Below, in pieces: positions 1 through 8,142 of a DNA stretch of 38,206 bases. A program made the translations under genes and the position numbers. How positions within the stretch are numbered: position 1 is the first letter of the stretch; every line of letters starts with the position of its first letter. This DNA is from Acidobacteriaceae bacterium (GTDB lineage Bacteria; Acidobacteriota; Terriglobia; Terriglobales; Acidobacteriaceae), in NCBI GenBank assembly GCA_030037705.1, contig JASHQE010000280.1:1-38206 (forward strand), read 5' to 3'. Below the pieces are notes generated by a model. It was not told the origin of the DNA and did not search any database. It worked only from the letters and a program-made list of their open reading frames with translations.

Positions 1-2602
1 CTGTGCTGACGGTATCGGTGGGTTGCTCTGTCGCAGGCGACGCGAGGATGAGGTCATACTGGCGGCCGGTCTCAAAGGGGAGAAAAACAAGACCGGGAAT
101 GGCCGAGAGCTGCGCCGTGATCTCGTCGGCGAGGCCATGCGTGGCGACGCGCAGGTTGTCAAAACGATGCGGCGTGGGATCGACCACCCAGATTTGCCGC
201 GTATGTGCCGCGGATGCGTTGTTCGAGAGAGCGAAATGCGTTGTCCACACGCCTTCGCGCTCGAGCTTGGGGCTGAAGGCGTTTCTCTGAACCAGGTACG
301 ATAATTGATCCGCTACGAACGCGGGTGTGTCATATGTATCGATCGCATGGCTTACATTCGCGGGATCCGTCATGGAAAAAGTGAGCTTGCCTTCGACAGG
401 GTGATTTGAATCATTGAGCAGATAGAGATCGAAGTTGATCTGTGTACCGAGTGCGGCAACGAGCGCCTTTTGTTTAGCTACAGGACGAATCGGCAGCAGC
501 GCAGTACGAATGGGATCGGGATTCGATTTCAAATCGCGGAAGTTGTCGACGAGACCGGAGTGGTTTTCCATCGCTGTCGATTCCCAGCCGCTGATCGTCG
601 AGTAGTCATTTGCGTCGCAGATGCGGATGTTTTCGAGAAACTGCTCCCAGGACTCATACGCGCGCCGGCCGATGGATTGAAAGAGATCGCTCGCGGTCGG
701 GAAGGCTTTGCGAAATCCCCACGTATCGAGAAAGGTTTCATACGCGCGGAGAATCTCCTCATGGTCGGCGAGGTCATAACTTTTCCCGCCATGTTTCTTA
801 ATCTGCTCGACGAGCTGCGCATGATCATCGATCGACGCAGCGCCCTTCATCTCGCCCCACTCGACGATTTCGGTCTTGTCGATCGAGTGATACAGAAAAT
901 CATTCGCGTCCATATAATGCGCATCTTGCCACACATCGGAGGGTTGGCCCTGGTGCTCGTCCCACCAGCCGCCCGCACCGCCTTCAGCCGAAGTGCGCAG
1001 ATGATCGCTGTAGGGCTCGATCCAGGCCTGCGCAGCGCGCGAGGCAAAGCCGTCATTGGCGACAATCGTCCGGCTCGGGTCTTCTGCGTGCATCAGGCGC
1101 AGAATGCGAGCAAGGTTGGGATTGTTCAGGTCGGGCCGCGCTTCATTCTGCAGGATGTACTCGATCACCGAGGGATGGCTGCGATAGGCGCGAATCATGC
1201 CGGCGATCTTGGCTTCCATGTAACGATTTGCAAAGTCGGGCGGCGCATCGGCGCGGCCCACTGCCTGATAACCGCCGCCGGGTTCGAGGGCGCGCAGCAG
1301 TCCGCGGCGGTCCTGAAGGGCGAGCACCTCTTCTTTGGCAAGATTGCGATGAAAGTTGAGGCAGTTGAGATTGAAGTGCTTGGCGACCGTGACCTCTTTT
1401 TCTGCCAGCTCCGGTGTAGGCCACAGGCCGTTGAGCGCCCAGTAGCCCCAGGAGATGGCCGTGTAGATGCGCACGCGGCGGCCGTTCAAGCGAAAGAGCG
1501 CATTCGTGCCGATGCCTTCGGGAGCGAACCAGCGAAAACCGAAATCGACGCTGCGCGCCGCGTGACCCGCGCCGCTCGTCCATCGCGCGGTCATGCGATA
1601 GAGATGCGGTGTATCGAGATCCCAGGGGTGCGCCGTGAGACAGGTGATCTCGGAGTGGAAGGTTGCGGTCTGATTGCCTTCGAGCGGCGCGGGAATCTCA
1701 CTGTGCGCAAGCTCGCGATTCGTTGCGGGATCGATCACGGCAAAGTGCAGGCGACCGTCGGGAGCTGCCGCGCCGGAGTTTTCGATCTCAGCGTGCACGG
1801 TGACGCGGCGCAGATCGGGCGTATTCAGTACCCAGCTATCGCGGATGCGCGTTGAACCATGCGCGCTGAGCGTGAGCGCGCGGTCGAGACCGCCAAAGCC
1901 ATGACTCTTCTGGAAGCTCGCATGACCCCATGTGATCCGGCTTCCATCGACCCAGTCGAGACGGCCGCCGGGATTGGTGATGCGGATGGCAAGCTGATTC
2001 ACTTCGCCGGGCCGCGCAGCCGTCGTTACCTCGCACTCAAAAGGAAGCTCCTCAAGAATCGAATAGCCAACCAGCTTCTGATTGAGATAAACTTCGGCGC
2101 GCTGGCGCGCGCCGCGAACGTGCAGAAAGATGCGCTTGCCCTGGAAGGATGCGGGAATATCGAGCGCTCGCCACCACCATGAGACGCCATAGTAGGCGCC
2201 ATTCTTCACCTCATCATCCGTCGTCTCGAAACGGTATTCGTCCTGATAGGGGCGCATTCCCTGCAAACCCCAGAAGTACTGCTCCACAGTCGTGGGCAGC
2301 GTGATGGGAATGCCAAGCGCAGCGTCGAGCGCTTGCCAGCCGCCGGTGGGTGGATTCACCGGTAGCGCATCGAGACGGGCGTCTTCGGGCAGGTAGATTG
2401 CATCGTCCTTCCACGCAGCCTGCTGATCGGGCCAGAGCCTCCAGCCAGCGTCGGGAATGAGGAGCGTCTCTTCATCGTGAGAAGCAGCCGATGCAACGGG
2501 CTGCTCTACGGCAGCAAACGGAAGATGGCTCGCGACGAGCGCGGCTGCCGAGCCCTGGAGAAATCTTCTGCGATCGAATACCGAGGCCGCGTCGCTTCCC
2601 AC
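1..2602 (-). CDS. Tat-exported glycoside hydrolase family 2-type protein, partial (3' end outside window)
   Basis: The minus-strand frame is open from a GTG at 2602 to the window edge, giving at least 867 residues with no stop. It starts with a twin-arginine signal (residues 8-30, DRRRFLQGSAAALVASH), so export in folded form is likely. A jelly-roll sugar-binding region follows (LNQKLVGYS, NQLAIRITNPGGRLDW), then an Ig-like sandwich, then a TIM-barrel stretch with RAYRSHPSVIEYILQNEARP. The Asn-Glu in that stretch (Glu 487, codon 1142-1144) matches the GH2 acid/base; VEWGEMKG further on is a candidate nucleophile region. GH2 covers beta-galactosidases, mannosidases and related exo-enzymes; the substrate cannot be fixed here. 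An in-frame TTG at 2641 is an alternative start, but the GTG places the RR motif closer to the N-terminus. The long plus-strand frame at 470-1855 is its antisense shadow. Confidence 0.85.
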   Translation of the reverse strand, partial: MGSDAASVFDRRRFLQGSAAALVASHLPFAAVEQPVASAASHDEETLLIPDAGWRLWPDQQAAWKDDAIYLPEDARLDALPVNPPTGGWQALDAALGIPITLPTTVEQYFWGLQGMRPYQDEYRFETTDDEVKNGAYYGVSWWWRALDIPASFQGKRIFLHVRGARQRAEVYLNQKLVGYSILEELPFECEVTTAARPGEVNQLAIRITNPGGRLDWVDGSRITWGHASFQKSHGFGGLDRALTLSAHGSTRIRDSWVLNTPDLRRVTVHAEIENSGAAAPDGRLHFAVIDPATNRELAHSEIPAPLEGNQTATFHSEITCLTAHPWDLDTPHLYRMTARWTSGAGHAARSVDFGFRWFAPEGIGTNALFRLNGRRVRIYTAISWGYWALNGLWPTPELAEKEVTVAKHFNLNCLNFHRNLAKEEVLALQDRRGLLRALEPGGGYQAVGRADAPPDFANRYMEAKIAGMIRAYRSHPSVIEYILQNEARPDLNNPNLARILRLMHAEDPSRTIVANDGFASRAAQAWIEPYSDHLRTSAEGGAGGWWDEHQGQPSDVWQDAHYMDANDFLYHSIDKTEIVEWGEMKGAASIDDHAQLVEQIKKHGGKSYDLADHEEILRAYETFLDTWGFRKAFPTASDLFQSIGRRAYESWEQFLENIRICDANDYSTISGWESTAMENHSGLVDNFRDLKSNPDPIRTALLPIRPVAKQKALVAALGTQINFDLYLLNDSNHPVEGKLTFSMTDPANVSHAIDTYDTPAFVADQLSYLVQRNAFSPKLEREGVWTTHFALSNNASAAHTRQIWVVDPTPHRFDNLRVATHGLADEITAQLSAIPGLVFLPFETGRQYDLILASPATEQPTDTVST

Positions 2603-2786
2603 TTTTCTTCTCGTTTTGAATGAGATTCGTGGCCAGGACAAGGTCTGACCACCACGAGCGAGTATAGCAGTGCGACAGGCGGAAAGGATGGGGCACGGAG
2701 ACCAAGGTATTAGGCTGTATCGACATATAAACATGGTTAAAAATCAGCGGATTCTCAATCATTACGGTGCCAGACATGGCGAACCG

Positions 2787-2868
2787 CAGATCCCCTTCGA
2801 CTTCGCTCAGGGCAGGCTTTCGACTCTCCGCCGCGGCGGACCGCGGCGGACTCCGCTCAGGATGACAG
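2787..2868. repeat. Short intergenic repeat element with tandem CCGCGGCGGA units
   Basis: This lies in the 301-base space between the GH2 gene and the KduD-like gene. It has a left part (CCCTTCGACTTCGCTCAGG) and a right part (GGACTCCGCTCAGGATGACA) that share the core CTCAGG and resemble each other as degenerate direct copies. Between them the palindrome-containing 10-mer CCGCGGCGGA occurs twice without a gap (2831-2840 and 2841-2850). The TTCGACTTCGCTCAGG type of core is one I associate with dispersed intergenic repeats in bacterial genomes; that it is repeated elsewhere in this genome is inference. The rest of 2603-2903 shows no gene. Confidence 0.45.
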
Positions 2869-2903
2869 CAGTAATTTATGTTGCGAACTTTAGAGGCAGG
2901 GTA

Positions 2904-3668
2904 TTAGCGGCAGAGCCATCCGCCATCGACGGCAAGCACATGACCATGCACGTAATTGCTGGCGTCTGAGGCGAGAAAGACAGCAGCGCCGGCGAGATCG
3001 GAAGGCTGTCCCCAGCGGCTTATCGGAATTCTTTCGAGAATAGAAACTGCGCGCACCGGATCGGCGCGCAAGGGCGCAGTGTTATCGGTGGCCATGTAGC
3101 CGGGCGCGATGGCGTTCACATTGATACCCTTCGACGCCCACTCGTTGGCCAGCGCTTTGGTGAGCTGCGCGACCGCGCCCTTCGATGCAACGTAACTTGC
3201 GATGAGAAAGCCGCCCTGGAAGGACATCATCGAAGCCGTGTTGACGATCTTGCCGCGGCCTCGAGCGAGCATCCTGCGTCCGGCGTACTGGCTGAGAAAC
3301 CAGACGGCGTTGAGGTTGATGTCGATCACCTCATCCCAATACTCCTCTGGATGTGCTTCTGCGGGAGCGCGGCGGATGGTCCCGGCATTGTTGAAGAGAA
3401 TGTCAATGGAGCCGAAGGCTTGTTCCGTATCATCCACCAACATGCGGCAGACAGCTTTGTCGCGCACGTCGCCGCAACGAATCATGGAACGGACGCCTGT
3501 CTTCGCGATCTCCTCGATCACCGCGTCCTGCACCTTATCGTAGTTGTGCAGCGTGACGTTCGCGCCTGCCTGCGCGAGAGCGATGGCGATGCCCGAGCCG
3601 AGTCCCTGGCCTGAGCCGGTGACTAACGCGTTCTTACCCTTCAGGCTGAAGAGATCGAGGACGGGCAT
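2904..3668 (-). CDS. kduD: SDR-family oxidoreductase, KduD-like (2-deoxy-D-gluconate 3-dehydrogenase type)
   Basis: This 254-residue classical short-chain dehydrogenase has the full set of motifs: the dinucleotide loop TGSGQGLG (17-24), Asp 67 in CGDV, NNAG (93-96), catalytic Ser 146, and Tyr 159 and Lys 163 in YVASK. The NNAGTIRR stretch and the C-terminal VDGGWLCR are typical of KduD, which reduces 5-keto-4-deoxyuronate products after pectin or alginate breakdown. The neighbouring GH2 gene and the later beta-helix enzyme fit a role in plant-polysaccharide or uronate catabolism. An AGGAA lies about 10 bases before the ATG. Cytosolic, no signal peptide. Exact substrate is inferred; many SDRs share this fold. 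Confidence 0.8.
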   Translation of the reverse strand: MPVLDLFSLKGKNALVTGSGQGLGSGIAIALAQAGANVTLHNYDKVQDAVIEEIAKTGVRSMIRCGDVRDKAVCRMLVDDTEQAFGSIDILFNNAGTIRRAPAEAHPEEYWDEVIDINLNAVWFLSQYAGRRMLARGRGKIVNTASMMSFQGGFLIASYVASKGAVAQLTKALANEWASKGINVNAIAPGYMATDNTAPLRADPVRAVSILERIPISRWGQPSDLAGAAVFLASDASNYVHGHVLAVDGGWLCR

Positions 3669-3793
3669 GGGTGGCTGTTCCTTTATCGGAATGATTGTAT
3701 AGAGCCCGCAACGAGTATGTCGCCGCGATCACGGAACGAACGGCGGGCGTTGCGGCAGGCGAGACCTTGTATTTGCAAAATTTCCGCGGGGGT

Positions 3794-3816
3794 GTTTCAA
3801 TCGAAAGCATTGAAAC
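3794..3816 (+). promoter_or_regulatory. Perfect 8-bp inverted repeat overlapping the 5' strand of the riboswitch P1 helix
   Basis: GTTTCAAT (3794-3801) and ATTGAAAC (3809-3816) are exact inverted copies separated by seven bases. The 3' arm contains the GAAAC that would form the 5' side of the TPP riboswitch closing helix with GTTTTC at 3887-3892. The hairpin and P1 are therefore mutually exclusive if both are transcribed. It could instead be a DNA operator. Sequence is direct; the competing-helix role is inference. Confidence 0.5.
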
Positions 3817-3893
3817 AGGGGTGCTCCGCAAGGTGCGGGGCTGAGAAATACCCTCGAACCCGATCCGGATAATACCGGCGTGGGAAGTTTTCG
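3811..3893 (+). ncRNA. TPP (THI-box) riboswitch
   Basis: The aptamer is recognisable throughout: ACAGGGGTGCTCC opens the element, followed by the CGCA/TGCG P3 arm, the invariant GCTGAGA with AATACCC, then GAACCCGATCCGGATAATACCGGCGTGGGAAG. GCTGAGA at 3840-3846 and the GGATAATACC/GGCG arm at 3867-3880 are the pyrimidine and pyrophosphate sensor regions. The closing P1 helix pairs GAAAC near 3812 with GTTTTC near 3887. TPP riboswitches repress thiamine synthesis and transport genes when TPP is abundant. It lies 75 bases before a TonB-dependent receptor, so it controls the thiamine uptake operon. Confidence 0.95.
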
Positions 3894-3928
3894 AAGCCGA
3901 GCGGCAATTCTTCTTCGCAGTGCAGCTT

Positions 3929-3968
3929 ACGCTCCTTTGTTTCAGATGGCACGAAGCACGAGGAGTGT
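3929..3968 (+). promoter_or_regulatory. Predicted Shine-Dalgarno-sequestering hairpin of the TPP riboswitch expression platform
   Basis: ACGCTCCT (3929-3936) can pair over eight positions, with one G-U wobble, with AGGAGTGT (3961-3968), which is the ribosome binding site directly before the ATG at 3969. A GAGCG at 3899-3903, just after the aptamer, can pair with CGCTC at 3930-3934 and would free the binding site. This points to translational rather than transcriptional control. No poly-T terminator is seen between aptamer and start. Pairings are read from the sequence; the switching order is inference. Confidence 0.6.
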
Positions 3969-6344
3969 ATGTACGCAGCCGCAGCCAGTATCCTTCCGAT
4001 CCATCGAATTTCAATTCGCAGTTTTTCCGTCGCGCTCAGTGCTGGCGTAGTGGCTGCGACTTGCCTTTGCGCCCAAACGACTCCGCCTGCGCAAACGCCG
4101 GCCAAACCGGCTCCACAATCGAGCGCCCGGAACCAGAGCATCGCTCCAGTGAGCACGACGGTGGTGGTGCATGGTGGGGAGCAGGGCAATTATCTTCCGG
4201 AAAACGTTACGTTGGGCACGCTGGAAGGCGCGCCGCTCAAAGAGGTGCCGCTCTCGATTACGGTGGTTCCGCGCGATCTTCTGAATGATCAGATTGCGCG
4301 GCTGCTCTCGGACGTAGTGAAGAATGACGCTTCGATTGGCGACGACTATGTTCCGGTGGGCTATTACGGCGTCTACCAGATTCGCGGTTTTCCCATCGAC
4401 CTGGCCACCGGGCTCGAGATCAATGGCATGACGATTGCCGGCGAGCAGGATGTGCCGCTCGAAAATAAGGAGCGGGTCGAGCTTCTAAAAGGCATTGCCG
4501 GCGTGGAGAGCGGAGTGGCTGCGGCGGGCGGACTGATTGACTATGTGACCAAGCGGCCTGCTGCGATCGCAGCGCTCGATTTCGCTACCGATCAGCGTGG
4601 AACTGCATATGGAGCTACGGACCTGGGCCGGTTCTTCGGCAGCGCCAAGCAAGTAGGCGCGCGCGTGAACCTCGCAGGAGAAAGAATCGTCCCCTACATG
4701 AACGACACGGAGGGCTGGCGCGCCGTGGGCGCCGGCGCGGCCGACTGGAAGCTGAACTCCAAAGCGATTCTCGAAGGAGATTTTGAATACCAGCATAAAG
4801 TAGAGCGCGACGGCAGTGGCTATCAGTTGCTGGGCGGAACGGTGGTTCCGGACATCCATCGCATCTATCCATCGACAATGCTGGGCGATCAGCCGTGGGG
4901 TCCTCCCGATACGTACGACACCTTCAATACCGGCGCGCGGCTGAACTACAATCTACCGCGCAACTGGCTCGCATTCGCCGCGGCGAGTTTGAGTCATTCG
5001 CTCATCCAGGACAATGTGATTTATGCATACGGGGCGGCCTTTGATCCCAACACCGGCGCTGTTGCTTGTCCCAATGCACCGGATGCGCCTGCTTACTTCT
5101 TCTGCCCGGATGGGACCTACGGAATTTATGACTACCGCGATCCCGGTGAGTTGCGCATCGATGCCGAGGCGGAGGCGATGGTCACGGGCCGCATCCATAC
5201 CGGAGTGATCACGCACGATGTTACGGCCGGTGGCGTGCTGTTCCTGCGCAGCGTGCAGCAGCCCGGAGCGCCCCCGGCGAACGCGCCGGCCACAGTGCAG
5301 GATGGCGCGGTGTACACCTATGTTGGCTCGGAGAACATTTACCAGCCGATTGCGCCGGTGGGCATCGAGAGCCCGCTTGAAACGGCAGGCCCACGCACGT
5401 TGTGGGAAGATAGCCACCAATCCTCCGGCGTCATTCAGGATCGCGTCCATCTTCCCGGACGCATTCAACTCATCGCCGGCGGCCGATATGACTCATTGCA
5501 CGATCACAACTATTCGCTCACGGCTACCGATCCGACGATGCCTCCTGCGCTTACCGACAAGCTCATCTGGCTGCCGCAATACGCGGTCGTGTTGAATCCG
5601 CGCGAGGACCTGACGCTCTATGGCAATTACGGCGTGCTGCTCTCACTGGGCCCGCAAGGTCCTTGGTGGGTGGATAACGCGAATCAGTTTCTTGCGCCTT
5701 ACAACACGCGACAAGTGGAGGTTGGCGCAAAGTACGAACCGGGGCAGAGGATTCTCCTCACCGGCGCACTCTTCCATATGCGGCAGCCGTTCTTCTATCC
5801 CAAGGTGATTCAAGCGCCGGATAGCTTTTGCCCGGCAACGGTTTTCAATGCGCCGGGCGACTTGTGCTTTGAGTCGGAAGGGCGCGAGACGCACAACGGC
5901 ATCGAACTGAACGCGGAGGGTAAAGCCGCAAACTGGCTTCGGCTGAGCGGTTCGGCTGCGGCGATGCACGCCGTCTCCGACGAGACAGGCACGCCGTCGT
6001 TCGACGGGAAGCAGGTAATCAATCTGCCGCATCTGCGGACAACGCTGTTTGCCGATCTGTCGCTGCCGCGCATGAATAACCTGCACCTGATGCCCGGCTG
6101 GAGTTATACCGGGCGCAAAGAGGCGACCCGCGACGACCAGGTGAGCGTGCCGAGTTACAACCTCTTCAATCTGGGGCTGCGGTATACGCCCGGCGGCGAG
6201 CAGGGACGCGTGACCTTCCGGCTCTATGCCGACAACATTGCCAACAAGCGTTATTGGAGCGATACCGGCGCCAGTTACGGCGACACATTTCTCTGGCTGG
6301 GCGCGCCCACAACGGTGCGGCTGTCTGCCCATTACGTGTTCTAG
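3969..6344 (+). CDS. TonB-dependent outer membrane receptor, probable thiamine importer
   Basis: This 791-residue protein has a signal peptide (about 1-35, ending near CLCAQ), a candidate TonB box TTVVVHG (63-69), a plug domain (about 88-200, with VPLSITVVPRDLL, YQIRGFP and ERVELLKG) and a long beta-barrel ending in the outer-membrane signal RLSAHYVF with a terminal Phe. The plug and barrel resemble the siderophore-receptor branch of TonB receptors. Control by a TPP riboswitch and the kinase and PnuT-like genes behind it argue for thiamine or a thiamine derivative as ligand instead of iron. It lacks the N-terminal carboxypeptidase-like domain common in acidobacterial Oar-type receptors. The ATG has an AGGAG only three bases away, which is close. 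Ligand assignment is inference from context. Confidence 0.85.
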   Translation: MYAAAASILPIHRISIRSFSVALSAGVVAATCLCAQTTPPAQTPAKPAPQSSARNQSIAPVSTTVVVHGGEQGNYLPENVTLGTLEGAPLKEVPLSITVVPRDLLNDQIARLLSDVVKNDASIGDDYVPVGYYGVYQIRGFPIDLATGLEINGMTIAGEQDVPLENKERVELLKGIAGVESGVAAAGGLIDYVTKRPAAIAALDFATDQRGTAYGATDLGRFFGSAKQVGARVNLAGERIVPYMNDTEGWRAVGAGAADWKLNSKAILEGDFEYQHKVERDGSGYQLLGGTVVPDIHRIYPSTMLGDQPWGPPDTYDTFNTGARLNYNLPRNWLAFAAASLSHSLIQDNVIYAYGAAFDPNTGAVACPNAPDAPAYFFCPDGTYGIYDYRDPGELRIDAEAEAMVTGRIHTGVITHDVTAGGVLFLRSVQQPGAPPANAPATVQDGAVYTYVGSENIYQPIAPVGIESPLETAGPRTLWEDSHQSSGVIQDRVHLPGRIQLIAGGRYDSLHDHNYSLTATDPTMPPALTDKLIWLPQYAVVLNPREDLTLYGNYGVLLSLGPQGPWWVDNANQFLAPYNTRQVEVGAKYEPGQRILLTGALFHMRQPFFYPKVIQAPDSFCPATVFNAPGDLCFESEGRETHNGIELNAEGKAANWLRLSGSAAAMHAVSDETGTPSFDGKQVINLPHLRTTLFADLSLPRMNNLHLMPGWSYTGRKEATRDDQVSVPSYNLFNLGLRYTPGGEQGRVTFRLYADNIANKRYWSDTGASYGDTFLWLGAPTTVRLSAHYVF

Positions 6345-6373
6345 ATTTTGCCGAAGACAGGAACAGAAAATTG

Positions 6374-7546
6374 ATGAGCGCAACAGGAAATACGCACGGC
6401 ATGGATGGCAAACTGGTCACACCCGACTGGCCGCCGCTCACGGTCGATGAGGTCCGCGACCTGCTCAAAGGGTTTCCCGGGGTGGGCGAGGTGAAAGAAA
6501 TTCTGTCCATCAGTCCGCGGCCGCTTTCGTCGGCCAGCATGGTGCAGACGATGGGTAGCCGGGTCTTTGTGAAACGCCATGCTCGCAGCGTGCGTGACCG
6601 TGAGGGGCTGCTCGAAGAACATCGATTTTTGAAGCATCTTCTGGCTCACGGAGCTTCGGTGCCGCGCGTGCTGGCTTCCGCCGCAGGTGAAACGGCGATT
6701 GAGAACGGCGGCTGGGCTTATGAGGTGCATGAATCGGCGCAAGGCATCGATCTATACGAAGACGCAATTTCCTGGACACCGTTTCATTGCCTGCATCATG
6801 CATACGCCGCAGGCGGGGCGCTGGCGCAGTTGCATCGGGCGGCGCAAGGATTCGCCGCGCCACGCCGCAAGATGCAGCCTATCGTAGCCAGCTTTACCAT
6901 TTTTGCCGCCGCCGATCCGGCTGCGGAGATGAAACGCTATTTGTTTGCCCGGCCCACGCTTGCGGAGAGCGGCGCGGTGCGCGCGTGCGCGGAGCAGGCT
7001 CTCAACTTGCTTGCGCCGTTTCATGCAGAACTTGCGCCGTTGCTGCCCAAGCTTGCGCCGCTGTGGACCCACAACGATTTGCATGCCTCGAACCTTTTCT
7101 GGAGCAATACGGGTGATGATGCAAATGTGGCGGCGATCGTGGACTTCGGGCTCGCCGATCGCACGAATGCGGTGCACGACCTGGCCCATGCGATCGAGCG
7201 CAACATTGTCGAGTGGCTCGTGCTGGTGGGAAATCCATCGCAGCCCGACGATGTGCCCGTGCACCTGGATCATTTGGAAGCGCTGCTCGAGGGATATGAA
7301 TCGGTGCGTCCACTTTCCGATGCAGAAGCCGCCGCGCTCGCGCCGATGACGGCTCTGTGCCACGCGGAGTTTGCGCTCTCCGAGGCGGATTATTTCCTCA
7401 GCGTGTTGCGTTCGGATGAGCGTGCCGTGATGGCTTACGATGGATGGCTCGTGGGCCATGCCCGCTGGTTTCATAGCGCGGCTGGACGCAAATTGCTCGA
7501 TGGACTGCGGCGTTGGGCCGATACGCATGTGGAGGCAGTGCGATGA
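6374..7546 (+). CDS. Aminoglycoside phosphotransferase/choline kinase-fold kinase, probable thiamine kinase
   Basis: Starting at the ATG at 6374 this is 390 residues; the open frame extends upstream only into the receptor gene, and AGGA lies 11 bases before this ATG (a second ATG at 6401 is possible). The APH-fold signatures are present: ATP-lysine candidate Lys 67 (VFVKRH), the catalytic loop HNDLHASN (233-240, Asp 235) and the metal-binding DFG (257-259). APH-family enzymes include bacterial ThiK thiamine kinase and choline kinases. Being the middle gene of a TPP-controlled import operon, it most likely phosphorylates incoming thiamine and traps it in the cytoplasm. It begins 29 bases after the receptor stop and overlaps the next gene in an ATGA. 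Function is inferred from context; the fold is certain. Confidence 0.8.
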   Translation: MSATGNTHGMDGKLVTPDWPPLTVDEVRDLLKGFPGVGEVKEILSISPRPLSSASMVQTMGSRVFVKRHARSVRDREGLLEEHRFLKHLLAHGASVPRVLASAAGETAIENGGWAYEVHESAQGIDLYEDAISWTPFHCLHHAYAAGGALAQLHRAAQGFAAPRRKMQPIVASFTIFAAADPAAEMKRYLFARPTLAESGAVRACAEQALNLLAPFHAELAPLLPKLAPLWTHNDLHASNLFWSNTGDDANVAAIVDFGLADRTNAVHDLAHAIERNIVEWLVLVGNPSQPDDVPVHLDHLEALLEGYESVRPLSDAEAAALAPMTALCHAEFALSEADYFLSVLRSDERAVMAYDGWLVGHARWFHSAAGRKLLDGLRRWADTHVEAVR

Positions 7547-8142
7547 GCGCGGCGTGGTTAGTACGCTATGTCACCGGGCACTGGGTGGAAATCGCGGGGA
7601 TGATAACCACGGTGCTCGGCATCTGGCTGACGACCAAGCGCCTGCTGATCTGCTGGCCGATTACGCTGGCCGCGGATTTTCTGTATCTCGCGGTGTTTTA
7701 TCACGCCCGTTTGTTTTCCGACGCGCTGCTTCAGGCTTTCTTTGTGGTATTCACTCTGTATGGCTGGTGGCACTGGTGGCGCGGCGTGTTGGAGGAAGGC
7801 GATGTCCGCGTAGAACCGCTCAGCGCACGCGGCTGGATCGCAGGACTCGCCGCCGGCGCAGTCGGCGCAGCCGTGCTGGGCTGGATGATGACGCGCGTGG
7901 GCGCGGCGTTGCCACATCTCGATGCCGCGCTCACAAGTTACAGCCTGGTGGCGAGCTGGTGGGGAGCGCGCAAACACATCGCCAACTGGTGGTTGTGGAT
8001 TGTGGTAGACGCGGTCTACGTTGGAGAGTATCTCTACAAGGACCTGCAGGCAACCGCGGTGCTGTACGCGGGCCTCATTCTGCTTGCCGCCCTGGGACTG
8101 CGTGACTGGCGGCGCGCAGCGGAGCTTCAGATTGCCGCCTGA
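7543..8142 (+). CDS. pnuT: PnuC/PnuT-family transporter, probable thiamine transporter
   Basis: The protein has 199 residues with about seven hydrophobic segments. It carries PnuC-family landmarks: LYGWWHWWRGVL in the middle and a late WWGARKHIANWWLWIVVD segment followed by YLYKDL, rich in the Trp and Asn residues that line the substrate path in PnuC proteins. PnuC carriers work by facilitated diffusion and depend on a cytosolic kinase for trapping; PnuT members carry thiamine and are often TPP-controlled. The start is the ATG at 7543, which overlaps the kinase stop (ATGA), so translation is probably coupled; an upstream in-frame ATG at 7513 would add ten residues inside the kinase gene. Its 3' end overlaps the convergent dehydrogenase gene by 16 bases. 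Confidence 0.85.
   Translation: MSAAWLVRYVTGHWVEIAGMITTVLGIWLTTKRLLICWPITLAADFLYLAVFYHARLFSDALLQAFFVVFTLYGWWHWWRGVLEEGDVRVEPLSARGWIAGLAAGAVGAAVLGWMMTRVGAALPHLDAALTSYSLVASWWGARKHIANWWLWIVVDAVYVGEYLYKDLQATAVLYAGLILLAALGLRDWRRAAELQIAA

Noticed and set aside
470..1855. Long plus-strand open frame of 461 codons
   Set aside because: It lies antisense to the GH2 gene, whose minus-strand frame is open across the whole stretch and carries Tat and GH2 motifs; the plus-strand translation resembles nothing.
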